From Prochlorococcus marinus XMU1402 (GTDB lineage Bacteria > Cyanobacteriota > Cyanobacteriia > PCC-6307 > Cyanobiaceae), in NCBI RefSeq assembly GCF_017696205.1, contig NZ_JAAORD010000002.1, positions 248,001-312,000 of the forward strand: DNA of 64,000 nt, read 5' to 3'. Under the pieces are notes generated by a model that saw only the letters and a program-made list of their open reading frames with translations, had not been told where the DNA came from and did not search any database. This document shows, in pieces, positions 1-9,829 of the stretch (positions are counted from its first letter, which is position 1; each line of letters opens with the position of its first letter). A program made the position numbers and the translations under genes.

Positions 1-356
1 CATTTGTCAAAACGATTAATGTGAAAAGTTAACGGATCTAAGAATAAGAACAATATATTATATTTTATTAATTTTCAGATATATTTCCTTCTCATCACAT
101 GAGAAAGTCTGATTTGTATTTTGAAATCAAGAAAAATCTGTTTTTTCATTATTTAACTGTCTCTCCGAATCATTTTCTTTAAAGCTTATTTGGATGTATA
201 AATTACAATAGTTCAATAAAGTTAATATTCTCTGAGATTTAATGAAATAGATTTGTAAAACCTCAAATTTAAAGGCTTTTTTTCAATTTTGCATCTATTA
301 TTCAAATATCATTAAATTGAATAAATTTTCACATTATTCCATTAATTAAGGAGACA
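1..356. other. 5' intergenic stretch upstream of glgX
   Basis: This A+T-rich stretch has no convincing gene. It holds a short inverted repeat at 88-104 (TTCTCAT, 3-nt spacer, ATGAGAA) and, just before glgX, a clear ribosome binding site AAGGAG at 348-353. A 27-codon reading frame at 99-182 has nothing to support it. The left edge of the window may cut into the control region of a neighbouring gene. Confidence 0.5.
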
Positions 357-2390
357 GTGAATTATATAAATAAAGGGAAACCATTTCCTTTAGGAAGTTC
401 TCTTACATCAAAAGGAGTTAATTTTTCTTTAGTTGCCACAAATGCAGAATATGTGGAAATCTTATTTTTCGAAAACGCAAACTCTGAATTCCCCAAAACG
501 GTATTTAAATTAGATCAGAAGAATAAGACCGGTCCTTACTGGCATGCTGAAATAAGCAATTTAAAAGAAGGTTGCATTTATGCTTTTAGGATAAAACAAA
601 AAAATAATGGGATTAATAATAACTACGAAAAAAAAGTTTTACTCGATCCATGTTCAAGGGGTATTACTGGATGGGAAAGTTACATAAGAGAAAATGCATT
701 AAAAATCCATGAAAATACAAATTCTTGCCTTAAAAGCGTTGTTTGCGATAGAAAATTATTTAATTTTAAAGATTATCCTAGGCCGAAACATTCATGGGAA
801 GAAACAATTATTTACGAACTTCATATCAAAGCTTTTACCCAATCAAATGATCAAGATGAAAGTTGTTTTAAGAAATTTTTAAAAAAAATTCCGTATCTGA
901 AAGAACTTGGCATTACGGCAATAGAATTACTTCCAATTTTTTGTTTTGATCCAACTGATGCACCAAATGGTTTAGAAAACTTTTGGGGTTATAGTCCAAT
1001 TAATTGGTTTACCCCACATTTTGAATATCTTTCAAATGAATCTGCCGAAAATAATAGAGAGGAATTTAGAAGATTAGTAGAGGAATGCCATAAAGCGGAC
1101 ATTGAAGTTATCTTGGATGTTGTATTCAATCATACTTCTGAAGGAGATTCTCAAGGGCCAGCAATATCATGGAAAGGTATAGATGAAAATCTTTATTATT
1201 TTATAGGAAAAGATAAAAATTATCAGGATGTCTCTGGGTGTGGTAATACTATTGCAGCAAATAGAGGATTAGTTAGAAAACTAATCATTGAATCATTAAA
1301 ATGTTGGGCAAGTGAATTTGGTATTGATGGTTTTAGGTTTGATTTAGGAATTGCTTTATCAAGAGGAGAAAATCTTTCGCCACTAGATAATCCTCCGATT
1401 TTCGAAGATATAGAATGTGAACCAGAACTTATTGATATCAAGCTGATAAGTGAACCATGGGATTGTGGTGGTTTATATAAATTAGGTAATTTCCCGTCTA
1501 AACATACTTTCACATGGAATGGTCATTATAGAGATGACTTAAGGAGATTTTGGAAAGGAGATAAAGATACAGCTTGGAATATGTGCGATAAAATAAAGGG
1601 TAGCCCATCTATTTACAAAGAAGATAATATTTACCCAAAATCAATAAATTTTATTACTTCACATGATGGATTCACCCTTAAAGATTTAGTGACATTCAAC
1701 ATGAAACATAATTTTGCTAATAAAGAGCAGAACCGGGATGGTGATAACCATAACAACTCTTGGAATCATGGGATAGAGGGTCCAACGACAAACATATTAA
1801 TCAATGATTTAAGAAAAAGACAACAAAAAAATCTTCTTCTTAGTTTACTCATATCTAAAGGTGTTCCAATGTTACTTATGGGTGATGAAATAGGAAGGTC
1901 CCAAGGTGGCAACAACAATTCTTGGTGCCAAAATAATTTAATAGGTTGGATGAATTGGGATCATAGTCAACAAGATTTGGAGTTATTAGATTATTTTAAA
2001 TACGTTATAAAAATTCGAAAAAAACTTATAAAAATTTTTAATCCATCATTCATACCCAATAATCTAAGCCATGAAAATAATCCAAGATACCATTGGCATG
2101 GAACAAAATTAGATAGCCCCGATTGGAGTAGTTGGTCTCATACAGTTGCCTTCAGCATTAATAAAGGAAAAACCAATCCTCTCGTCTGGATAGGTTTTAA
2201 TGCATATTCAAAAAGTATCGATTTCCAATTACCAAAATGTAAATATAATTGGTTAAAAGTTATTGATACTAGCATGTCTGACATTTTTAAACCATTAACT
2301 ATTAATGATAAATCTGTTTCAATAAAGAGTAGAAGCTCTTTATTAATCATTTCAGAAGGAATATTTGGGGCAAAAAATAATTTATTCTAA
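357..2390 (+). CDS. glgX: Glycogen debranching enzyme / isoamylase, GH13 family
   Basis: This gene encodes a 677-residue alpha-1,6-glucosidase of glycoside hydrolase family 13, which removes branches during glycogen breakdown in the cytosol. An N-terminal carbohydrate-binding beta-sandwich (about 10-120) is followed by the catalytic barrel. The conserved GH13 blocks are visible: DVVFNH near residue 254, DGFRFDLG near 323 (nucleophile Asp), SEPWD near 364 (acid/base Glu) and SHDGF near 434 (third Asp). Length and block order match isoamylase/GlgX. The start is GTG, preceded by AAGGAG four bases upstream, which decides the start. It stands alone, with a tRNA gene on the opposite strand immediately downstream. 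glgX and treX names are used loosely in this family. Confidence 0.95.
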   Translation: MNYINKGKPFPLGSSLTSKGVNFSLVATNAEYVEILFFENANSEFPKTVFKLDQKNKTGPYWHAEISNLKEGCIYAFRIKQKNNGINNNYEKKVLLDPCSRGITGWESYIRENALKIHENTNSCLKSVVCDRKLFNFKDYPRPKHSWEETIIYELHIKAFTQSNDQDESCFKKFLKKIPYLKELGITAIELLPIFCFDPTDAPNGLENFWGYSPINWFTPHFEYLSNESAENNREEFRRLVEECHKADIEVILDVVFNHTSEGDSQGPAISWKGIDENLYYFIGKDKNYQDVSGCGNTIAANRGLVRKLIIESLKCWASEFGIDGFRFDLGIALSRGENLSPLDNPPIFEDIECEPELIDIKLISEPWDCGGLYKLGNFPSKHTFTWNGHYRDDLRRFWKGDKDTAWNMCDKIKGSPSIYKEDNIYPKSINFITSHDGFTLKDLVTFNMKHNFANKEQNRDGDNHNNSWNHGIEGPTTNILINDLRKRQQKNLLLSLLISKGVPMLLMGDEIGRSQGGNNNSWCQNNLIGWMNWDHSQQDLELLDYFKYVIKIRKKLIKIFNPSFIPNNLSHENNPRYHWHGTKLDSPDWSSWSHTVAFSINKGKTNPLVWIGFNAYSKSIDFQLPKCKYNWLKVIDTSMSDIFKPLTINDKSVSIKSRSSLLIISEGIFGAKNNLF

Positions 2391-2391
2391 A

Positions 2392-2462
2392 AGCGGGCGG
2401 CGGGAATCGAACCCGCATCTTCAGCTTGGAAGGCTGAGGTTTTACCACTAAACCACGCCCGC
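2392..2462 (-). tRNA. tRNA-Gly (anticodon TCC)
   Basis: Read on the minus strand, this 71-base stretch folds as a tRNA. The acceptor arms GCGGGCG and CGCCCGC pair fully. The D-arm contains GTTTAGTGGTAAAAC, the anticodon loop CTTCCAA gives TCC (complement at 2428-2430), and the T-arm contains GGTTCGATTCC. The CCA end is not encoded. It lies two bases from the glgX stop on the opposite strand and about 60 bases from the next gene, so it is transcribed against both neighbours. Confidence 0.97.
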
Positions 2463-2523
2463 AATAAGTAATAGAATTACCATTGCAATAATACATTATC
2501 AAACAATAAACAAAGTAAAAAGA

Positions 2524-3924
2524 TTGGAAAATTCACACTCGAAAAAAAATATTACTAATTCAACAACAAGATTAATGTTCTCTTATGGGTTGGGAGATGC
2601 AGGCACAGGTTTAGTCGCTACACAATTCGGTTTTTTTCTGTTCAAATTTTTTATTTCTGCAGGTTTACCAGTAATAATTGCAGGTTCATTATTAATGTTA
2701 ATAAAGATATGGGATGCAATAAATGATCCCTTAATTGGATGGTTAAGTGATCGTACTAAATCAAAATGGGGGCCTAGAATACCTTGGATGGTAACAGCAT
2801 CTGTTCCTCTTGGTTTCTCTTTAGCCGCGATATGGTGGACACCCACTGGTTCCGTGCTAACCAAGACTATTTACTATGCCATAATTTCTATAATTGTAAT
2901 GACTGCTTATACAAGTATTAATCTTCCTTTTGCAGCGCTATCTACTGAAATTTCTGAAAAAACAGTAATTAGAACAAGACTAAACGCATCTAGATTTACT
3001 GGCTCAATAATTGCAGGACTAACTGGTCTAATAATTGCTGGAATTATATTAGGTTCTGAAGGATCATCAGCAAATAATGAATATTTTTTAATGGGTAAAA
3101 TAAGCGGATGTCTTGCGGTTGCTGCAACATTAATTTCTTGTTGGGGGTTGGCTCCATTCGCAAAAAAAGCAAGAAGGCCTTCAGGAAAAGTTGAGCCTAT
3201 AACACTTCAATTCAAAAGGATTTTCAGAAATAAAAAATTTTTAAAAGTTATTACTCTTTATATTCTTCTTTGGTGCGCCTTACAATTGATGCAAACAGTA
3301 GCGTTAATCTATGTAGAGGATGTTCTGAATGTACCAACATACATTGCGAAGTGGATCCCGATACCTTTCCAAATTAGCGCTTTAGTAGGTTTACAAATAT
3401 GGGCCAGAGTATCAAATAAATTAACCAGGATTTCAGCTTTAAACTATGGAGCGATTATATGGATTATTTCATGCACGGCAGCTTTATTTTTACCTTCATT
3501 ATCAAAAATTTCAGGCGTTGAATATGGCTTATTCCTAAATACCAGCAACATATTTCTGTTCATTCTTTTAATTTTTATAATCTGTCTTATTGGCATTGGA
3601 GCTTCAACCGCTTTTCTTATCCCTTGGTCACTACTTCCTGATGCAATAGACGAAGATCCAGAGAAACCGGCAGGATTATATACTGCTTGGATGGTACTCA
3701 TTCAGAAGCTTGGTATCGCGTTTAGTGTTCAATTATTAGGCTTTTTATTGTATTTATCAGGTTATCAATCATGCTTTGTTGATAGAGAGGGTCTTAATAT
3801 TATTGAACAATGCTACTCAGCACAATTAACTATTAGATTATGTATAGGTCTTATACCCTCAATATTGGTAATACTTGGTCTTTTAATCATGAGAAAATGG
3901 GATCGAGAATTAATTACAAACTAA
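2524..3924 (+). CDS. MFS transporter, glycoside-pentoside-hexuronide:cation symporter family
   Basis: This is a 466-residue inner membrane protein with about 12 hydrophobic segments. The cytoplasmic motif DAINDPLIGWLSDRTKSKWG, starting near residue 65, is the signature of the GPH (MelB-like) family of sodium- or proton-coupled sugar symporters. A second family-typical stretch, DAIDEDPEKPAG, lies near residue 375 in the C-terminal half. The substrate cannot be read from the sequence; a sugar or sugar-like compound is inferred. The start is TTG at 2524, about 60 bases after the tRNA-Gly gene; no in-frame ATG lies closer to the N-terminal hydrophilic stretch. It is followed 9 bases later by an MlaE-type permease, so the two may be co-transcribed. 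Confidence 0.85.
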   Translation: MENSHSKKNITNSTTRLMFSYGLGDAGTGLVATQFGFFLFKFFISAGLPVIIAGSLLMLIKIWDAINDPLIGWLSDRTKSKWGPRIPWMVTASVPLGFSLAAIWWTPTGSVLTKTIYYAIISIIVMTAYTSINLPFAALSTEISEKTVIRTRLNASRFTGSIIAGLTGLIIAGIILGSEGSSANNEYFLMGKISGCLAVAATLISCWGLAPFAKKARRPSGKVEPITLQFKRIFRNKKFLKVITLYILLWCALQLMQTVALIYVEDVLNVPTYIAKWIPIPFQISALVGLQIWARVSNKLTRISALNYGAIIWIISCTAALFLPSLSKISGVEYGLFLNTSNIFLFILLIFIICLIGIGASTAFLIPWSLLPDAIDEDPEKPAGLYTAWMVLIQKLGIAFSVQLLGFLLYLSGYQSCFVDREGLNIIEQCYSAQLTIRLCIGLIPSILVILGLLIMRKWDRELITN

Positions 3925-3933
3925 TATAAAGAT

Positions 3934-4689
3934 ATGTATTACCCTAATTTTTTCAAAAGACTTTTAAGCAGCCTAATCATTGGCGGGCAAGCAATTAATT
4001 TTATCTTTAAGGGTAAAATTTCCAAAAATGATCTGTTTGAACAACTTATGGAGTCAGGTCCTGGGAGTTTGTTAATTGTATTAATTACAGGAATTGCCGC
4101 AGGCACAGTTTTTAATATTCAAGTTGCATCACAACTTACAAGTATGGGGGTTTCAAGTGAAATTGGAGGTTTATTAGCCGTAGGTATGGCAAGAGAAATG
4201 GCTCCTCTTCTAACTGCTACTTTAATGACTGGGAAGGTTGCTACTGCCTATGCTGCTCAACTGGGCACTATGAAAGTCACAGAACAAATTGAGGCAATAA
4301 CCATGTTAAGAACCGAACCAGTCCAATATTTGGTAGTTCCAAGGTTACTATCGATGGTAATAATGTCTCCAATACAATGTCTTTTATTTTTATCTGTAGC
4401 TTTATGGAGTGGACAAATTTGGAGCACAATTTTTTATAAAGTTCCTCCAATAGTTTTTTGGACATCTGTAAGGTCAGGTAACGTCAGTTTAACCAATACA
4501 GACTTAACTTCAATGTTAATAAAATCTGTAGTGTTCGGATTACTCATTGCAATTATTGCTTGTGGATATGGACTCACAACTAAAGGTGGTCCAAAAGAAG
4601 TTGGAACAAGTACAACAGGCGCGGTTGTAATGACTCTTGTTACTGTATCTTTAATGGATGTATTCCTAACACAAATTTTATTTGGATAA
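3934..4689 (+). CDS. MlaE/YrbE (TGD1-like) ABC transporter permease
   Basis: This is a 251-residue membrane permease of the MlaE family, which moves phospholipid or other lipid between membranes together with an MlaF-type ATPase and an MCE substrate-binding protein. In plastids the homologue TGD1 imports lipid. The conserved core GMAREMAPLLTATLMTG (about 85-105), the following AQLGTMKVTEQIEA and the multi-helix C-terminal half identify the family. Length matches the usual 250-260 residues. No ATPase or MCE gene is adjacent, so the partners must be encoded elsewhere. A small DUF3119 gene follows almost directly, which suggests one transcript. Confidence 0.9.
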   Translation: MYYPNFFKRLLSSLIIGGQAINFIFKGKISKNDLFEQLMESGPGSLLIVLITGIAAGTVFNIQVASQLTSMGVSSEIGGLLAVGMAREMAPLLTATLMTGKVATAYAAQLGTMKVTEQIEAITMLRTEPVQYLVVPRLLSMVIMSPIQCLLFLSVALWSGQIWSTIFYKVPPIVFWTSVRSGNVSLTNTDLTSMLIKSVVFGLLIAIIACGYGLTTKGGPKEVGTSTTGAVVMTLVTVSLMDVFLTQILFG

Positions 4690-4693
4690 TTCA

Positions 4694-5098
4694 ATGTTTA
4701 ACACTAAATCAAAAAAAGAAGAACCGGTAACAATATCACCTTCATTTCAGTTGCCAATCATTCTAATAGTTTTGAGTTTTATGCTTTTATTTTTGAATAT
4801 TGGTTCTTTGCCAACAATAGTTTCTGCCTCTTTTAGCTTTTTCTTATTGCTTCAGTCATTTACCTTAAGAATCAAAATATCAAATGATAATTTTATAGTT
4901 TTACAATTAGGGAAAGAGATTAGAACTTTCCCATTCAAGAACTGGATATCATGGAAATTCTTCTTTCCTGCAATTCCAGGTATTTTTTATTTTAGAGAAA
5001 AGTCCAGTCCTCATTTATTACCAATATTATTTAATCCAAAGCAATTAAAAGATGAACTTTTAAAAAAAGTTGACTCCCTGGAAATTAAAAAATCCTAA
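4694..5098 (+). CDS. DUF3119 family membrane protein
   Basis: This 134-residue protein is conserved in cyanobacteria and has unknown function. Two closely spaced hydrophobic helices (about residues 20-65) are followed by a PH-like soluble domain ending in a charged tail. I chose ATG 4694 because a GGA sits about 10 bases upstream. A TTG at 4682 in the same frame would overlap the mlaE stop. The 4-base gap to the permease gene suggests translational coupling. Family assignment is from recognition of the overall pattern, not from a search. Confidence 0.75.
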   Translation: MFNTKSKKEEPVTISPSFQLPIILIVLSFMLLFLNIGSLPTIVSASFSFFLLLQSFTLRIKISNDNFIVLQLGKEIRTFPFKNWISWKFFFPAIPGIFYFREKSSPHLLPILFNPKQLKDELLKKVDSLEIKKS

Positions 5099-5133
5099 AA
5101 TTGACTTTTTGCTTAATTATCAAAATTATTTAA

Positions 5134-6144
5134 ATGACCAATACACAAATTTCAAACAATAATCCTGAGAAGGAATTAACAATAAATAAATCAAATTCAG
5201 ATGATAAAACAAAACAAATTATTAATAAAAATACAACACAAAATAAAAAAATTTCTTCAAAAAGCGACAAATCAAACAAATCTTTTAATGAAATTTCTGA
5301 TAAAATTTTTAGCGATCTAGTTTCAAAAAAAGACTCACTAGTTAAAGAAATAAAAGAGTTAGAAACAAAAAAAATTGAATTAGAAAAAGATATTGAGTCA
5401 AATTTTCAAGGACAGTCAGATAATATAGCTAAAAGAGTTAAAGGTTTTCAAGAATACTTAACTGGAGCTTTACAAAATCTTTCACAAAATGTTGAGAAAC
5501 TTGAATTAGTTTCTCAACCAATTATCGTAAAGCCTTCTCCACTTGATGAAAAAAAGCAAACTAAAAACACAAATAATGTAGTTAATGTTCCTGCTCTTTC
5601 TGAAACATTTAAGCCAGATGAGGAGATTATTAAAAGTTGCTTTTCAACTTTCAATGAACAACCTGATTTTTATGCTGAACCTTGGAAATTAAGACGAAGT
5701 CTTGATTCATCAGATATAGAAATTATGGATGATTGGTTCTTTAATATGGGAGGAAGAGGTTCTCTTGAAAGTAGAGGTTCTCGACAAAAAAATGCCTTGT
5801 TATCAGCGGGTTTAATATCTATTCTTGGCGAATTGTACGGAGATCAGTTTCAGACCCTTATTTTAGCTTCTCAGCCTGAACGATTAGGTGAATGGAGAAG
5901 AATTCTTCAAGATTCACTTGGTCTTACAAGGGATGATTTTGGACCTAATAGTGGGATTGTTCTTTTTGAAAGGCCTGAAGGTGTCATCGAAAGAGCTGAT
6001 AGATTAGAAGCCAATGAAGAATTGCCATTTATTATCATTGATGCAGCAGAAACCTCTGTTGAAATTCCAATACTTCAATTCCCATTATGGGTTGCATTTG
6101 CTGGTTCAGATAATGAAATTTACGATGATCTTGAATTAAACTAA
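5134..6144 (+). CDS. DUF3086 domain protein with coiled coil
   Basis: This 336-residue protein has an unknown function. Residues 1-60 are a polar Asn/Lys/Ser-rich leader. Residues about 60-125 form a heptad-like coiled coil rich in Lys and Glu. The C-terminal 170 residues (from about [13 protein letters not shown]) form the well-conserved globular DUF3086 domain of cyanobacteria, including [21 protein letters not shown]. No catalytic motif or membrane segment is apparent. It sits 6 bases before plsY, so it probably shares a transcript with a phospholipid synthesis gene. Confidence 0.8.
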   Translation: MTNTQISNNNPEKELTINKSNSDDKTKQIINKNTTQNKKISSKSDKSNKSFNEISDKIFSDLVSKKDSLVKEIKELETKKIELEKDIESNFQGQSDNIAKRVKGFQEYLTGALQNLSQNVEKLELVSQPIIVKPSPLDEKKQTKNTNNVVNVPALSETFKPDEEIIKSCFSTFNEQPDFYAEPWKLRRSLDSSDIEIMDDWFFNMGGRGSLESRGSRQKNALLSAGLISILGELYGDQFQTLILASQPERLGEWRRILQDSLGLTRDDFGPNSGIVLFERPEGVIERADRLEANEELPFIIIDAAETSVEIPILQFPLWVAFAGSDNEIYDDLELN

Positions 6145-6149
6145 GCTTT

Positions 6150-6743
6150 ATGAATATATTAATAATATTTACAAGTTATCTTTTAGGGTCACTACCAACG
6201 GGTTTTTTAATTGGGAAATATCTCAAAAATATAGATCTAAGAACTATAGGATCTGGATCTACAGGTGCCACAAATGTCTTAAGAAATGTTGGAAAATGGC
6301 CAGCACTTTTTGTATTTATCATTGACGTTGGGAAAGGCCTTATTGCAGTAAAAATTGCTCAATATTACTCAGATCAAGGATTAATAGAGGTTATAGCAGG
6401 AATATCCGCTATCTCAGGACATATTTGGCCAATATGGCTTAAAGGTAAAGGAGGGAAAGCTGTTGCGACTGGATTAGGTATGTTTTTGGCTCTTTCTTGG
6501 AAAGTTGGATTAGCTTCTCTTGGTATTTTTTTAATAGTCCTAACAAAAACTAAATTTGTTTCTTTATCAAGTATTTCAGCTGCAATCTTACTTCCTTTTT
6601 TTATGTTTTTTTATCTCGGTAAATATATGCACTCATACTTTTTTATAAGTTTAATTGTTGCATTATTAGTAATCTGGAAACATAGAACAAACATAACAAG
6701 ATTGTTAAAGGGAGAAGAATCCAAAATTAATCAGAATCAATAG
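6150..6743 (+). CDS. plsY: Acyl-phosphate:glycerol-3-phosphate acyltransferase
   Basis: This is a 197-residue integral membrane enzyme that transfers an acyl group from acyl phosphate to glycerol-3-phosphate, the first acylation in phosphatidic acid synthesis. Family motifs are visible: [10 protein letters not shown] with [12 protein letters not shown] (about residues 13-46), [21 protein letters not shown] (about 90-110, split here by description) and a C-terminal membrane segment ending with [15 protein letters not shown]. Length is normal. The gene ends convergently, overlapping the 3' end of pyrF on the opposite strand by 17 bases. Confidence 0.95.
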   Translation: MNILIIFTSYLLGSLPTGFLIGKYLKNIDLRTIGSGSTGATNVLRNVGKWPALFVFIIDVGKGLIAVKIAQYYSDQGLIEVIAGISAISGHIWPIWLKGKGGKAVATGLGMFLALSWKVGLASLGIFLIVLTKTKFVSLSSISAAILLPFFMFFYLGKYMHSYFFISLIVALLVIWKHRTNITRLLKGEESKINQNQ

Positions 6744-7458
6744 ATTTAAATATTTCTATTAGAGCTTTATTAGGATCTAGAGCTTTTGATATTGATCTAC
6801 CAATGACTAACTTAGAAGCCCCCTTATCTATAGCTTCATTTGGTGTCATAATTCTATTTTGATCATCTTTATTGTCAATATTTAATCTGATACCTGGTGT
6901 AATAAGTTCAAAATTATCCTTATAAATAGATCTCAACATTTTCACCTCCCAAGGGGAACAGACACATCCATCTAATCCAGCATCAAAAGACAACTTTGCA
7001 AGTCTTAATACATTTTCTTCAATTGAATTATTTCTATCAAGATCAGTTTGAAAATCTTTAAGAGAAAAGCTCGTTAAAACAGTTATTCCTACAATAAATG
7101 GAGGTTTTACACTGACTGAGGAGGCTCCTTCTAAAGATGCTTTTTTCGAATCCTTAAGCGCTTTCAGACCTGCTGAAGCATGAATAGATATTATATCAAC
7201 CCCTAATTTTGAAACTTGGAAACAGGCTGCTCTCATGGTATTTGGAATATCATGAAATTTTAAGTCTAAGAAAATTTTTTTATTTAAACCTTTTAATATT
7301 TCAATAACTCTTGGGCCTTCCCTAACAAAAAGCTCTAAACCAACTTTCACCCACTTAATATTAGGACATTTTTCTAGAAGTAATTTTGCTTGACTTAAAT
7401 CTAATCCATCAATTGCCAATATTATTTTATCTTCTGAATTAAATCTGTTATTCATCAA
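6727..7458 (-). CDS. pyrF: Orotidine 5'-phosphate decarboxylase
   Basis: This 243-residue TIM-barrel enzyme converts OMP to UMP, the last step of de novo pyrimidine synthesis. The catalytic array is present: [13 protein letters not shown] with Asp65, Lys67 and Asp70. LAIDG near residue 14 and the C-terminal ITPGIR and LVIGRSI phosphate-binding segments are also visible. Length is usual for the bacterial enzyme. It lies 3 bases downstream of tyrS, so both are probably read from one transcript that also includes DUF1825. Its 3' end overlaps plsY. Confidence 0.96.
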   Translation of the reverse strand: MMNNRFNSEDKIILAIDGLDLSQAKLLLEKCPNIKWVKVGLELFVREGPRVIEILKGLNKKIFLDLKFHDIPNTMRAACFQVSKLGVDIISIHASAGLKALKDSKKASLEGASSVSVKPPFIVGITVLTSFSLKDFQTDLDRNNSIEENVLRLAKLSFDAGLDGCVCSPWEVKMLRSIYKDNFELITPGIRLNIDNKDDQNRIMTPNEAIDKGASKLVIGRSISKALDPNKALIEIFKSIDSD

Positions 7459-7461
7459 TTT

Positions 7462-8700
7462 TCAGTTTTCAAACCTCTTAATTACTTTTTTTCCAATTTG
7501 CAAAATTTTCCCTTCCAAATCATTTTTTGAATTAAAAACTAAATCAGGATTTATTACTTTCTGACTATCAATTTTTACACCTCCACCTTTAATAGATCTT
7601 TTGGATTCGCTGCTCGATTTGAAAAGTTTTAGAGCACTTAGCAAATAAAAAAACTTTACAGGAAAAACTATTTCTTTTAATGAAATCTCTGGAATTTCTC
7701 CAACTTTTTCTTTGTGTCCAAGGAATAATTTTTCGCAGTTTGATTGTGCCTTTAATGCTTCTTCAGCCCCATGGAATAAAGTAGTAACTTCTAAAGCCAT
7801 TCTTCTCTGTAATTCACGAGGATTTGAGTTTTCAAGAAAACTTAAATCTAGTTCAGTAAGTAATTCAAAATAGCTAGGTATTATACTATCGGGGACTTTT
7901 TCTAATTTTGAATACATTGAAAGAGGATCTTCAGTTAAACCAACGGTGTTAAATTCAGATTTACTCATCTTCTTAATTCCATCTAAACCTGTCAAAATTG
8001 GGAGTAGAACACCAAATTGAGGTTCTTGTTTAAAATGCCTTTGAAGATCTCTTCCTATTGCAATATTAAATTTCTGATCTGTGCCTCCAAGCTCAATATC
8101 TGATTGAACAACTACCGAATCGTAACCTTGTAATAGTGGATATAAGAATTCATGCAAAGCAATTGGAACTTGTGAAGTATACCTTTTATTAAATTCCTCC
8201 TTAGCTAGCATTTGACTAACTGTTGCACTCCCCATTATTTCAATTATCGAATTAAGATTTAATCCTGTTAACCATTCACTGTTATATCTAATTTCTATTT
8301 TATCTTTTGAATCAAAATCCAAAATAGATTCACTAGCTGGCTTACCCATTCCTAACTGAGTTAAATATGTTTTTGCATTATCCTTAACTTGTTTTTCTGA
8401 TAACTGGACTCTTGTTTTGTTTTTTCCGGTTGGATCTCCAATTCGAGCAGTAAAATCCCCAATAATTAAAACTGCAATATGTCCATTATCTTGAAATGAC
8501 CTAAGTTTCTTAAACAATATGCTGTGCCCAAGATGAATATCTGTTCCAGTTGGGTCGATACCGAGTTTAACCCTTAATTGTTTATTATTATTTTTTGCAT
8601 GATCGATTATCTCCGAAAAAGTATGATCTGTACCCTTAACTGGGAAATATTCTTCGATTCCTCTTGATAGCCATGATGGCAATATAAAATTATCTGACAT
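7462..8700 (-). CDS. tyrS: Tyrosyl-tRNA synthetase
   Basis: This 412-residue class I aminoacyl-tRNA synthetase charges tRNA-Tyr. The HIGH-type motif is HLGH at 56-59, after GIDPTGTDI, and the KMSKS loop is intact near residue 242 (KKMSKS). A C-terminal S4-type RNA-binding region (about 345-405, with [11 protein letters not shown]) is present. Length and the HLGH variant fit the TyrS type common in cyanobacteria. The gene follows DUF1825 by 19 bases and precedes pyrF by 3. Confidence 0.96.
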   Translation of the reverse strand: MSDNFILPSWLSRGIEEYFPVKGTDHTFSEIIDHAKNNNKQLRVKLGIDPTGTDIHLGHSILFKKLRSFQDNGHIAVLIIGDFTARIGDPTGKNKTRVQLSEKQVKDNAKTYLTQLGMGKPASESILDFDSKDKIEIRYNSEWLTGLNLNSIIEIMGSATVSQMLAKEEFNKRYTSQVPIALHEFLYPLLQGYDSVVVQSDIELGGTDQKFNIAIGRDLQRHFKQEPQFGVLLPILTGLDGIKKMSKSEFNTVGLTEDPLSMYSKLEKVPDSIIPSYFELLTELDLSFLENSNPRELQRRMALEVTTLFHGAEEALKAQSNCEKLFLGHKEKVGEIPEISLKEIVFPVKFFYLLSALKLFKSSSESKRSIKGGGVKIDSQKVINPDLVFNSKNDLEGKILQIGKKVIKRFEN

Positions 8701-8719
8701 AAATCTTTAACCGTTAAAT

Positions 8720-9043
8720 TTAAGAAGTTTTATCAAGTTCATCCTTCATTCTTATTAAAGTTTTATTCATTTGATCGAACATTTGATCAGGAGTAATACC
8801 AAATTGGCTTAACTGTGTCTTTAATTGTTCTACTGTCATTTTTGCTTGAAAATCTTCAGACAATTCAAATCTCTTCATAAAAACCTTATAACGATCCATG
8901 AGAGATTCCATTTTTTTTATAAACATTTTTTTCCCTTCTCTGTCAAATTTTCCATAATCAGAACCAAGTTTCATAAGTTCTTGGTAATCTGTAAAAAGCT
9001 TTTTAGCTTCTTCTTGAACAATGTCTGACTCAAAAAATCCCAT
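8720..9043 (-). CDS. DUF1825 family protein
   Basis: This 107-residue, mostly helical, charged protein is conserved in cyanobacteria and has unknown function. The segment GFFESDIVQEEAKKLFTDYQ opens the family domain, and MDRYKVFMKRFELSEDF follows. There is no signal peptide or membrane helix. It is the first gene of a probable DUF1825-tyrS-pyrF transcript. A link to translation is guessed only from its place before tyrS. Confidence 0.85.
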   Translation of the reverse strand: MGFFESDIVQEEAKKLFTDYQELMKLGSDYGKFDREGKKMFIKKMESLMDRYKVFMKRFELSEDFQAKMTVEQLKTQLSQFGITPDQMFDQMNKTLIRMKDELDKTS

Positions 9044-9193
9044 TTCTATTTTTTACAGGGCAAGATTAAGGCTCAATTACAAGATAACAAGAATCTTTTA
9101 AATTGATTAGAACATTAATAAATTTTAGTTTAAAAATAATTCTTTGATTTATTCTTTTTCAGAATTAAATTTAGTATAAATATTTTATAAATA

Positions 9194-9805
9194 TTGGAAA
9201 AATTCAACATAAATAATATTTCAAAACAAAGTAGACAATTTGAATTATTTAGTTCAAATGTAAATACATCAATTAATTTTCAAAACTCAAATAATATAAA
9301 AATTAAAGGCGAAATCTTAACTCAATGGAGAAATAAAATTCATAATCACCAAATCAAAATTTCAAATGATACTCACAATAAAACTTCTTACCAAACAAGT
9401 CTTCCTGTAAATTCAATTTCTAATGAAAGAAAAATTGATCCGTTTTCACTGCAGCCATTATCATTGAACTTTTGGAGAACCAATCAACATATACATAATG
9501 GTCCAGCAATGTATTTTGTAATTGACTCTATGGAAAGTTCTAAAATAATCCTTTATATAGGAGAAACAAATTCAGCGAATAAAAGATGGAAGGGAGAACA
9601 TGACTGTAAAAATTACCTAATGAACTATAAAGAAGCCCTAGCCCATAACAAACTCTCAAGTAACCAAGATATTCGTTTCTTCTTAGATGTACCTAAAGGA
9701 GTAAAATTAAGACGTAAATTAGAACAACAACTGATATATTTATGGTTACCACCATTTAATAAAGAAACTCGAGATAGGTGGGCAACTACTTTCACAAACA
9801 ACTAA
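9194..9805 (+). CDS. GIY-YIG nuclease-like protein
   Basis: This 203-residue protein has a C-terminal half (about 110-195) resembling a GIY-YIG nuclease domain. A hydrophobic strand leads into LYIGETN near residue 119, then KRWKGEH with the usual basic residue, a helical region, and EQQLIYLWLPPFNKE near 178, which supplies the expected Glu and an Asn. The first tyrosine motif of the family is degenerate. The N-terminal 80 residues are polar and low complexity. The start is TTG with a weak ribosome site. It lies between divergent DUF1825 and co-directional pepA with no repair genes nearby. The DNA substrate is unknown. Confidence 0.65.
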   Translation: MEKFNINNISKQSRQFELFSSNVNTSINFQNSNNIKIKGEILTQWRNKIHNHQIKISNDTHNKTSYQTSLPVNSISNERKIDPFSLQPLSLNFWRTNQHIHNGPAMYFVIDSMESSKIILYIGETNSANKRWKGEHDCKNYLMNYKEALAHNKLSSNQDIRFFLDVPKGVKLRRKLEQQLIYLWLPPFNKETRDRWATTFTNN

Positions 9806-9829
9806 AAGTTAATTTAATCCATTTTAAAA

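Noticed and set aside
99..182. 27-codon plus-strand frame upstream of glgX
   Set aside because: No ribosome site, no recognisable composition and no neighbour support.
1223..1513. Long minus-strand frame inside glgX
   Set aside because: It is the shadow of a conserved GH13 coding region; the sense frame carries all the motifs.
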